A stretch of DNA of 9,044 nt from Gammaproteobacteria bacterium (GTDB lineage Bacteria > Pseudomonadota > Gammaproteobacteria > JABABF01): assembly GCA_014238345.1 (NCBI GenBank), contig JABABF010000134.1, positions 1-9,044 of the forward strand. The letters are read 5' to 3'. A model generated the notes under the pieces. It ran no database searches, was not told the origin of the DNA, and was given only the letters and a program-made list of their open reading frames with translations. The position numbers and the translations under genes are program-made. Of this stretch, positions 1-5,865 are shown piece by piece; position 1 is the first letter of the stretch, and the number at the start of each line of letters is the position of its first letter.

Positions 1-387
1 ATACTGGTGGTACTGGTCATCATCGGTATTCTCATCAGCTATGTCGGCCCTAAAGTACTGGGGCGCGCCTCGCAGGCACGGCAACAAAAAGCCTTTGCCG
101 ACTTCCGCACCATAGAGACTGCGTTAAAGATTTACCGCCTCGATAACTATCGCTACCCCAATTCTGCACAAGGACTGGAGGCGCTGGTGCGAAGACCCGA
201 CAGCGGTGGTAACAACTGGAAGGAAGGTGGTTATCTCGACCGATTGCCCAAAGATCCCTGGGGACACCCCTACAATTATCAGCACCCTGGGCAACACGGC
301 GAGCTGGACATCTTTACCTTGGGAGCAGATGGGATCGTTGGTGGCGATGGAGAAAACCGAGACCTCGGTAACTGGGAGGCACCTTAG
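1..387 (+). CDS. gspG: Type II secretion major pseudopilin GspG (5' end missing)
   Basis: GspG is the major subunit of the T2SS pseudopilus, which acts as a piston in the periplasm. The visible 128 residues open inside the hydrophobic N-terminal helix (ILVVLVIIGIL). In the family this directly follows the G|FTLIE prepilin peptidase site, so only about 10-15 codons, including the cleavage site and Glu+5, lie off the left edge. Family signatures present are YRLDNYRYP (45-53), QGLEALV (57-63), NNWKEGGYL (71-79) and LPKDPWGHPYNY (82-93). The C-terminal calcium-site loop carries Asp110, Asp116, Asn119 and Asp121 and ends in GNWE. An internal GTG at position 7 is not the true start. A 35-nt gap separates the gene from gspH. 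The loop and the YPxxxQGLxAL pattern distinguish it from type IV pilins. Confidence 0.96.
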   Translation: MLVVLVIIGILISYVGPKVLGRASQARQQKAFADFRTIETALKIYRLDNYRYPNSAQGLEALVRRPDSGGNNWKEGGYLDRLPKDPWGHPYNYQHPGQHGELDIFTLGADGIVGGDGENRDLGNWEAP

Positions 388-422
388 CCGCCGCATCGGT
401 AGCCACTATCCACAGTGAGCCA

Positions 423-1049
423 ATGATGCCCTACCACCAACAGCAACGCGGCTTCTCGCTTTTGGAGGTGCTGGTCGTATTGCTGATCATCGGATTGATG
501 GTCTCAATGGCAAGCCTCAACCTAGGCCCAAATCGCGCGCGAGATCTGGGGAATATCTCACGCAATCTGCTACAGCAAATGCGACTGGCTCGTGAAGAGG
601 CTATCTTGCTAGACCGCCAGTTTGGGTGGTTGCTCGAAGAGGTCGAGCCCACTGAGGACGACACACTGACCGACGGTAGCACACGCTATCGCTACCGCTG
701 GTTACGCTATGAAGAGGCGCAGCAACAATGGCGTGAATTGCGAGGCCAAAGCGGCTATAGCAGCCGCCAGTTTCTACCCGGAATCAGTGCGGATTTGACG
801 ATAGAGGGGATAGATTACGAATTGTCCTTGGATAAAGCATCAGTGGTCGACTATAGCTACGAACGGAGGCTTGATGAGTCCACAGATGAACAAGCCGAAG
901 AGCTGCTGGTGCCACAGCTCATGTTCTTGTCCAGTGGCGAGGTGACCGCTTTCTCGCTGAGCCTGTCATTGCTCAATAGCCTGCGGCTACCCGTGCGGAT
1001 CAGTGCCAACATTGATGGCACCCTGCTACTAGAAGACAACGAGGAATAG
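423..1049 (+). CDS. gspH: Type II secretion minor pseudopilin GspH
   Basis: GspH is a minor pseudopilin, thought to sit between the GspI-J-K tip and the GspG shaft. The precursor is 208 aa. It has a short leader ending in Arg9-Gly10, then the prepilin peptidase site G10|FSLLE with Glu15 as the conserved +5 glutamate, then a hydrophobic helix to about residue 32. The rest is a hydrophilic, acidic globular domain that matches no strong motif, so the H assignment rests on the pilin-like N terminus and its place between gspG and gspI. Two ATG codons in tandem (423, 426) are both possible starts, differing by one leader residue; the Shine-Dalgarno match (GTGAG at 414-418) is weak. The protein is on the long side for GspH as I recall the family. 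Confidence 0.9.
   Translation: MMPYHQQQRGFSLLEVLVVLLIIGLMVSMASLNLGPNRARDLGNISRNLLQQMRLAREEAILLDRQFGWLLEEVEPTEDDTLTDGSTRYRYRWLRYEEAQQQWRELRGQSGYSSRQFLPGISADLTIEGIDYELSLDKASVVDYSYERRLDESTDEQAEELLVPQLMFLSSGEVTAFSLSLSLLNSLRLPVRISANIDGTLLLEDNEE
1041..1046 (+). promoter_or_regulatory. Ribosome binding site for gspI
   Basis: GAGGAA lies within the last codons of gspH, five nucleotides before the GTG at 1052. It is one of the two best Shine-Dalgarno matches in the operon and supports a GTG start for gspI. Confidence 0.75.
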
Positions 1050-1051
1050 TA

Positions 1052-1471
1052 GTGCTAAAGGCGCGGGGATTTTCTCTGATTGAGGTATTAGTTGCCGTGG
1101 CTATCGTGTCCTTGGCATTGCCTGCGCTGTTGCTCAACACCATACAGCAGCTGGACGGAACTGCCTATCTGCGTGACAAAATTATCGCCAGCTGGGTGGC
1201 TGGCAATGTGCTGACCGAAATTATCATCCAACACCGCACCCAAGGGGAATTGCCTGACAACAATTCCAGCGGCACAGAAGAAATGGCAGGACGCAGCTGG
1301 CGCTGGGAAGTCAGTATGCGTCATGACAACAAGCTGGTCGAGCTGTATCTAGTGAAAGTTCGGGTATGGCGTGGCAATGATCGTTCAGCGATAGCCTCCA
1401 ATCACAGCTATTTATACGATGCCCGTGTACTGGAGCTGAGCCAGTCTACCGGTGAGCAAGGCGATCCCTGA
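1052..1471 (+). CDS. gspI: Type II secretion minor pseudopilin GspI
   Basis: GspI is a minor pseudopilin that nucleates the tip complex with GspJ and GspK in the inner membrane and periplasm. The 139-aa precursor has a very short leader, a prepilin peptidase site G6|FSLIE with Glu11 at +5, and a hydrophobic helix to about residue 30. After the helix, WVAGNVLTE (48-56) and RSWRWEV (81-87) match the usual GspI pattern of an alternating W.W strand. The GTG start is chosen because it places the leader correctly and is preceded by GAGGAA at 1041-1046. It starts 2 nt after the gspH stop and its TGA shares one base with the ATG of gspJ (TGATG), suggesting coupled translation. Confidence 0.93.
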   Translation: MLKARGFSLIEVLVAVAIVSLALPALLLNTIQQLDGTAYLRDKIIASWVAGNVLTEIIIQHRTQGELPDNNSSGTEEMAGRSWRWEVSMRHDNKLVELYLVKVRVWRGNDRSAIASNHSYLYDARVLELSQSTGEQGDP

Positions 1472-2175
1472 TGTCTACGCAAAATCACTTGGGTTTTACG
1501 CTGATCGAGTTATTGCTCGCCATCTCAATCAGTGCCTTGCTCGGCGGTATGGCCTACAGCGGACTCGATGTAGTCGTCACTGCCCGTGAACGCAACCAAA
1601 AAGCTGACCACCGCAACAATGAAATCTATTTGGGGATGTTGACTCTCGCACGCGATATACGCCATGCCTACCCGCGCCCAATTCGCGACGAAAACAGCAA
1701 CTATCGCCATGCTTTTGAATCCGAAGGTGAGCCTTACCAATTATTTTCATTCACGCGTAGCGGCCACCATAATCCCGGCAATATCCACGCGCGTAGCACC
1801 TTACAACGAGTGCGCTATCGCTTTGATGGCGACCGCCTCTTGCGCGATGCGTGGCTGGGCTTGGATCGCGCCGCTGATAACTACCGCACCACTACGGTGC
1901 TGAGCGGTGTCGAATCGATCAGCCTGCGTTTTCTACGGCAAGTGGCGAGCAGTGACGATTATACTGACACTGAGTGGATTGACCACTGGATTGATCAATC
2001 ATTAAACCCTTGGCAAAACATGCCTATTGCCATTGAAATCAAGTTGGAGTTTAGTGATTGGGGCTCGGTGAGACGCATCTTTGAATCGCGTCCCATGGTG
2101 CTGCCTCCTCCCAATTTCAAAAATATGGAGAGCCAGCGCAGATCCTATTTGAATAAGATCCAAACGCCGTCATGA
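1471..2175 (+). CDS. gspJ: Type II secretion minor pseudopilin GspJ
   Basis: GspJ is the minor pseudopilin that bridges GspI and GspK in the tip of the pseudopilus. The 234-aa precursor has a leader MSTQNHLG, a cleavage site G8|FTLIE with Glu13 at +5, and a hydrophobic helix to about residue 30. Characteristic GspJ elements follow: ARDIRHAYPRPIRD (60-73), FTRSGHHNP (94-102, in place of the commoner TRGGWxNP), LQRVRY (111-116) and a LxRxxWxxLDRA segment (about 123-134). Its ATG overlaps the gspI stop by 1 nt and its stop overlaps the gspK ATG by 4 nt. The Shine-Dalgarno sequence is weak, so translation probably depends on ribosomes finishing gspI. Confidence 0.95.
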   Translation: MSTQNHLGFTLIELLLAISISALLGGMAYSGLDVVVTARERNQKADHRNNEIYLGMLTLARDIRHAYPRPIRDENSNYRHAFESEGEPYQLFSFTRSGHHNPGNIHARSTLQRVRYRFDGDRLLRDAWLGLDRAADNYRTTTVLSGVESISLRFLRQVASSDDYTDTEWIDHWIDQSLNPWQNMPIAIEIKLEFSDWGSVRRIFESRPMVLPPPNFKNMESQRRSYLNKIQTPS

Positions 2176-3182
2176 CTAGCTCAGCGGATCATCGGCGCGG
2201 GGTGGCCTTGGTGCTCGCCATGTTGGTTGTGGCGCTAGCCTCTGCCCTCGCCGTCAGTATGGGAAATGACTACCTAGTGCGTCTGCGCCGCTTTGATAAC
2301 CAGCTCAGCGCAGAACAAGCCCACTATTATTTACTGAGCGCAGAGCAGATGGCCACGCATGTCCTGCTGGAAAATTCTTTGCTCTACGGAGAAAGTGCCG
2401 TCGATCACTTGGGTGAGGCATGGAACCATAGGCACAGTATCTCAATTGACGGTGGCGAACTGCGTTTTCGTTTTGAGAGTATTGGTGCCCAGATGCCGAT
2501 CAACGAGATCACCAATGGCTCCAACCTCGCTGGACGCAACGCCGTACCCTACAATATCTATCAACGTCGCTTCATCCGTCTGTTGCGCTCGTTTAATGAA
2601 TTGCCACTGTCTGAGCAAGAGGCGCTAGAGATCACCCAAGCAATATTTGACTGGATAGATTCGAACACACAGCCAGAAGGACTCGGTGGCATGGAAGATG
2701 GTAGTTATCAAAATCTCGGTCTCGACTACCGCCCACGCAATAATTTCATGACCAGCCTATCCGAGCTGCAATTGATTCCTCGAATCAGCCCACGCCTGTA
2801 CCGTCTGCTGGCACCGCATGTCTCAATCTCGATTCCCAGCGCCAGTATTGGTATTAATGTCAACACCGCGAGCCGTAATGTATTGCGCAGTCTGCCCAAT
2901 ACTTATGGACTCAGCCCAATCAGCGACGAGGAACTAGACAACATACTGTCCACCCATGGCCGCCAATTCAGCAGTGTCTCTAGTTTCCAAAACTTATCCG
3001 GCTGGTCGGGAGCAATTGAAGCGCCTGGACTCAATGTGAGAAACCGCGAGTTCTTGATGCGCGCTGAAGTGTTGTTCAACGATCACAGCTTTAGATTGAT
3101 CAGCCTGATGTCTATGCCTTTTAATATTGAGAAAGAGCATTCCCGCATCTTGATCGCCTACCGTTCCTACTCTTGGTTGTGA
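2172..3182 (+). CDS. gspK: Type II secretion minor pseudopilin GspK
   Basis: GspK is the large minor pseudopilin that caps the pseudopilus. The 336-aa precursor has a leader ending RRG10, then VALVLAMLVVALAS. Position +5 is Leu15, not Glu; absence of Glu+5 is the family hallmark and fits a tip subunit. Further signatures are PINEI (109-113), an acidic DWIDSN segment (160-165), YRPRN..MTSLSEL in the 186-199 region, and INVNTA (228-233), the conserved helix-hairpin-helix-like strand of GspK. The DWID loop appears somewhat shortened against the usual pattern, which carries extra Pro-Pro-Tyr residues before YRPxN. It overlaps gspJ by ATGA and gspL by GTGA. Confidence 0.96.
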   Translation: MTSSADHRRGVALVLAMLVVALASALAVSMGNDYLVRLRRFDNQLSAEQAHYYLLSAEQMATHVLLENSLLYGESAVDHLGEAWNHRHSISIDGGELRFRFESIGAQMPINEITNGSNLAGRNAVPYNIYQRRFIRLLRSFNELPLSEQEALEITQAIFDWIDSNTQPEGLGGMEDGSYQNLGLDYRPRNNFMTSLSELQLIPRISPRLYRLLAPHVSISIPSASIGINVNTASRNVLRSLPNTYGLSPISDEELDNILSTHGRQFSSVSSFQNLSGWSGAIEAPGLNVRNREFLMRAEVLFNDHSFRLISLMSMPFNIEKEHSRILIAYRSYSWL

Positions 3183-4414
3183 GAACTCTAAACTCACCCT
3201 CCCCTGTACCGCTGCTATTGCTCCCAACTAAGCGCGGGCGCTATTACTGGCGACTGGCCGATGACAGTGGCGAGGATGACTGTGCGAGTATTGCCGCCCG
3301 ACACCGCAATGAGCCCATCGTGCTGGCACTGCCCGCTGAAGATGTGCTGTTGCGCCGCTTGGCGCTAGCCCCGAACGAACGAAGCCACGCCACACAGAGC
3401 GTCCCCTATACACTAGAAGAAGAGCTGAGCGAAGAGCTCACGCTACTACATGTGGCATTGGCACCACCGGCTACAGATAGCGTCGTAGCCGCTATCGTGC
3501 GGCGCTCGCTACTGAATGAACATCTCCAGCAACTCCTACAAGCACAGCTCAGCCCTACGCTATGCGTTCCTGCACAACAATTACTGAGGCGCCCAGAGCA
3601 TGGCTGGGGAGCTGCTGCGTGGATGCAGCAGCTCGTCGTACACAGCGCCAGCGGCCAGAGCTGTGTCTGCCATGCCGCCAACGCTACCGAGCTACTGGAA
3701 TTACTGGCGGCCGAGGCTACACCACAATGCATTCAACTGCATGTTGAGGACAGCCAACGCGATGCTGTCATCGCATGGTTTCCACCCCAGTTGCAAACCT
3801 GTATAGAAGTGATCTCCAGCAACGGAGCCATCCCCAATGTAGCCTCCGAAGCGCTCAGCGCCCGCGATATCGTCAACCTATTACAGGGCGCTTTCAAGCC
3901 CCCCATCTCATGGGCGCAGTTATGGTCGAAGTGGCGCGTGACGGCAGCGTTGTTTATCGGCAATGTCCTGCTCTACAGCCTGATCGCACACGGCGATGTC
4001 CGCCAGCTGCAACAAGAATCTGATCAGCTCGGCACAGCCATCGCCGCCGTACACAGAGAATTCTTTGATGCCGAAGAACGGCGCCCACAAAAAGCGCGCG
4101 AGGCTTTTGAGAGCATCGCTAGTAGCGCGGGAGATGGCAAGGCACAACACAGTTATGTATTGCCCCTGCTAGAGCGCGTCGCCGCAGTACTGCGCGAGCA
4201 ACCCACATCTCGTCTACATGCCATGCAGTATCGTATCGAACAGCCACAGACATTACAAGTGGAAATCGAGGTGGCGGGTTTTAGCAATGTCGACACGATC
4301 CGACAGCTCTTCGAGCAGCACGGACTCAAGGCGCAAATGCTTGGTAGCAACGCCTTGCGCAACAAGCGGGTGCGGGCACGCTTCCTGTGCAACATTGTGG
4401 GGAGCTCACAATGA
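3179..4414 (+). CDS. gspL: Type II secretion inner-membrane platform protein GspL
   Basis: GspL recruits the cytoplasmic ATPase GspE to the inner membrane and pairs with GspM. The predicted 411-aa protein has a cytoplasmic actin-like N-terminal half, with the family segment VPYTLEEELSEEL (about 75-87) followed by LLHVAL. One membrane span lies at about 253-270 (VTAALFIGNVLLYSLIAH). It is followed by a probable coiled-coil start (DVRQLQQESDQL) and a periplasmic ferredoxin-like domain ending near RVRARF. I chose the GTG at 3179 because it makes a 4-nt GTGA overlap with gspK, as at the other junctions. An in-frame TTG at 3173 would add two residues and cannot be excluded. No Shine-Dalgarno sequence is seen. 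A perfect inverted repeat sits inside the gene at 3609-3634. Confidence 0.93.
   Translation: MRTLNSPSPVPLLLLPTKRGRYYWRLADDSGEDDCASIAARHRNEPIVLALPAEDVLLRRLALAPNERSHATQSVPYTLEEELSEELTLLHVALAPPATDSVVAAIVRRSLLNEHLQQLLQAQLSPTLCVPAQQLLRRPEHGWGAAAWMQQLVVHSASGQSCVCHAANATELLELLAAEATPQCIQLHVEDSQRDAVIAWFPPQLQTCIEVISSNGAIPNVASEALSARDIVNLLQGAFKPPISWAQLWSKWRVTAALFIGNVLLYSLIAHGDVRQLQQESDQLGTAIAAVHREFFDAEERRPQKAREAFESIASSAGDGKAQHSYVLPLLERVAAVLREQPTSRLHAMQYRIEQPQTLQVEIEVAGFSNVDTIRQLFEQHGLKAQMLGSNALRNKRVRARFLCNIVGSSQ
3609..3634 (+). repeat. Perfect 10-bp inverted repeat inside gspL
   Basis: GAGCTGCTGC (3609-3618), a six-base loop GTGGAT, and the exact reverse complement GCAGCAGCTC (3625-3634) can form a strong GC-rich hairpin in the operon mRNA. 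It lies in the weakly conserved part of the cytoplasmic domain and encodes Ala-rich and Gln-rich residues around Trp-Met. No T-tract follows, so it is not a standard terminator. Confidence 0.7.
4399..4404 (+). promoter_or_regulatory. Ribosome binding site for gspM
   Basis: GGGGAG lies six nucleotides before the ATG at 4411 and inside the last codons of gspL. It favours this ATG over the in-frame GTG at 4387, which would add eight residues ahead of the membrane span. Confidence 0.75.
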
Positions 4415-4896
4415 ATGCGGTGCGCAACTGGTGGCTCGGACTTGAGCAACGCGAGCAGTGGCTGTTACTGGTGCTGACCGTACTGCTCAGCGCCTTTGTG
4501 CTGTTGCGCTTCTGGGAACCCTTAGCCATACAACGCGAGTTGCTGGAGCGGCAAAACCTTGAGGCGCGTCAAACGCTGCTCTGGATACAATCCACTGTGG
4601 CTCAATTGCGCCTTGATCTGCGAGCGCAACAACGGGGAGCCAAGTACCGCCCAATGCCACCGGATCTCGTGGGCACCATACAACAGACTGCAACGGCACA
4701 GCAGCTGAGTATCAAACGACTGCAGCCCATAGCCGAGGGGCGCATTCAGATACGGATGGAAAAAAGCGATGCCAACAATGTCATCAGCTGGCTGCACCTA
4801 CTAGAGCAACGACACCAGATCACCATCGAATCAATGGAACTCAGCAGTACCCCGCAACCCGGTCAGATCCATCTGAGCATTGAGTTACGACAATGA
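4411..4896 (+). CDS. gspM: Type II secretion inner-membrane platform protein GspM
   Basis: GspM is a bitopic inner-membrane protein that dimerises with GspL and stabilises the assembly platform. The 161-aa product has the typical layout: a short cytoplasmic N terminus with WWLGLEQREQ (7-16), one membrane span at about 17-34 (WLLLVLTVLLSAFVLL), then a coiled-coil-prone segment (IQRELLERQNLEARQTL) and a small periplasmic ferredoxin-like domain to the end. Family sequence conservation is low, so the assignment relies on the LxxRExxLL pattern at the span, the length, and the position between gspL and gspN. The ATG at 4411 overlaps the gspL stop by 4 nt and has a good Shine-Dalgarno sequence; its stop overlaps gspN by ATGA. 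Confidence 0.93.
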   Translation: MNAVRNWWLGLEQREQWLLLVLTVLLSAFVLLRFWEPLAIQRELLERQNLEARQTLLWIQSTVAQLRLDLRAQQRGAKYRPMPPDLVGTIQQTATAQQLSIKRLQPIAEGRIQIRMEKSDANNVISWLHLLEQRHQITIESMELSSTPQPGQIHLSIELRQ

Positions 4897-5675
4897 GGCT
4901 GGCACCATTGCACATCAAACTGTCGTGGCCTTTACTTGGGTTCGCAACAATAGCTCTATTCGCTGTGTTCCTAGTACTGCAAGCTCCAGCTGATAGAGCA
5001 CTCCAGCCGCTCATCAAACGATTGCACTCGCTACACATTGAGGGCATCAGTGGCCAGCCATGGTCTGGTCGCGCCAAGGCTACCGCATGGCGACTGGGAG
5101 ATAAGTGGTTACCACTGGGCGCACTACAGTGGTCCCTTGATGCCTCACTGTGGCCCCCTAAAATTTCCTTGCAGCTAGCGCTTGATACCCAAGGGCAGCT
5201 ATTCAGCAGTGAACTCAGCACAGGCGACGGTGGCATCGCGCTACGCGATGTGCGTGCGCTGATGCCTGCGGCCATCGCGCACCACTGGTTGCCCCCCGGT
5301 ATGGCAGTGGATGGAACGCTATTTTTCCGCGCCAAAATGCTATCTTTGGGCACACCGCCAGCGCTGCGCGATGCCGTATTCACTTGGCGCGATGCCCGCC
5401 TTAGCAGTGCTGGGGCTCTGCTGACACTCGGTGAACTGCAAATTGTCCCCCAGTCCGAGGAGGAACATGGTGTGATCACCGGTCATATCAGCAATGAAGG
5501 TGGTCTGCTAGAAATTGAGGGCACCTGGCGCTACCAAGAGCAGTCACCAAAGTGGAAGATCGATGCACAGCTACGATCCACCCAGCCACTGCCACCCGCA
5601 GCACGGCGGTTGCTACACGATGCCCTCGGCCCGACCGATTCCAAAGGTTATCACCACATTAACTTCTCCCGCTAG
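4893..5675 (+). CDS. gspN: Type II secretion accessory protein GspN
   Basis: GspN is an inner-membrane protein with a periplasmic domain, present in only some T2SS operons and not essential in several studied species. The 260-aa product has one membrane span at about 12-29 (WPLLGFATIALFAVFLVL). It then has the family motif ISGQPWSGRA (52-61; consensus close to SGTLWxGRA), a WRLGDKWLPLGALQW stretch typical of GspN, and a C-terminal LGPTDSKGYHHINFSR that corresponds to the usual LGxPDxxGRYPLxFSG ending. The C terminus therefore appears intact. It overlaps gspM by ATGA and is the last gene of the operon in this window; its stop codon runs into a G-tract. Confidence 0.92.
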   Translation: MRLAPLHIKLSWPLLGFATIALFAVFLVLQAPADRALQPLIKRLHSLHIEGISGQPWSGRAKATAWRLGDKWLPLGALQWSLDASLWPPKISLQLALDTQGQLFSSELSTGDGGIALRDVRALMPAAIAHHWLPPGMAVDGTLFFRAKMLSLGTPPALRDAVFTWRDARLSSAGALLTLGELQIVPQSEEEHGVITGHISNEGGLLEIEGTWRYQEQSPKWKIDAQLRSTQPLPPAARRLLHDALGPTDSKGYHHINFSR

Positions 5676-5683
5676 GGGGGGGG
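5675..5683. repeat. G9 homopolymer at the end of gspN
   Basis: Nine consecutive G bases begin with the last base of the gspN TAG stop. Because the stop is read before the tract, a length error there would not change GspN. Seven of the Gs can pair with CCTCCCC at 5698-5704 (one G-U pair). The tract is a candidate spot for slippage or for sequencing error. Confidence 0.8.
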
Positions 5684-5865
5684 AATCCCAAGCATTGCCT
5701 CCCCGTGAGCGCGAAGCTCGTTCGGATGGTTGGTGATAACCTGCTCGCATCGCTGTGCCCAGCCGCTAATATGCAAATCAAACATTGCCCAAAGTAGCTG
5801 GCAATGATCATATTGCCATCGCCCTTAGCTCAGCCAACACTGCCGTCTGTACAAAATGGTTGCAC
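5676..5865. other. Intergenic region between convergent gspN and aroC
   Basis: 190 bp with no convincing gene. It contains the G-tract; a small GAGC-GCGAA-GCTC hairpin near 5707-5719 that competes with an overlapping CGAA-GCTCG-TTCG pairing; and three mutually complementary arms at 5783-5817. The first part resembles the compact, palindrome-rich spacers often formed by dispersed REP-like repeats, but only one copy is visible here, so that is a guess. Confidence 0.55.
5771..5806 (-). terminator. Candidate intrinsic terminator of aroC
   Basis: On the minus strand, CATTGCC and GGCAATG (5783-5789 and 5800-5806) form a perfect 7-bp stem with a 10-nt loop, followed by TTTGATTTGCAT (5782-5771), a moderate T-rich tail. 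It lies about 60 nt past the aroC stop. The broken T-tract and large loop make it weaker than a textbook terminator. On the plus strand no T-run follows the stem, so it is less likely to end the gsp transcript. Confidence 0.4.

Noticed and set aside
2172..2220. GspK lacking Glu at +5, considered as a defect.
   Set aside because: Absence of this glutamate is normal for GspK and marks its position at the pseudopilus tip.
3406..3732. A 108-codon minus-strand open frame opposite gspL.
   Set aside because: It is low in complexity, rich in Ser, Ala and Cys, and fully inside gspL; a shadow of the coding strand.
4841..5479. A 212-codon open frame on the minus strand opposite gspN.
   Set aside because: Its translation is Ser/Arg/Pro-rich with no recognisable domain, and gspN on the plus strand has clear family motifs and operon overlaps. 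It is an antisense shadow.
1..5675. The pilin-like genes were considered as type IV pili or a novel filament system.
   Set aside because: The G-H-I-J-K-L-M-N order, the GspG calcium loop, and recognisable GspK, GspL and GspN features identify a standard type II secretion operon.
5821..5833. GCCCTTAGCTCAG resembles the 5' end and D-arm of a tRNA.
   Set aside because: No anticodon stem, no GTTCGA-type T-arm and no matching acceptor 3' strand follow within 75-90 nt.
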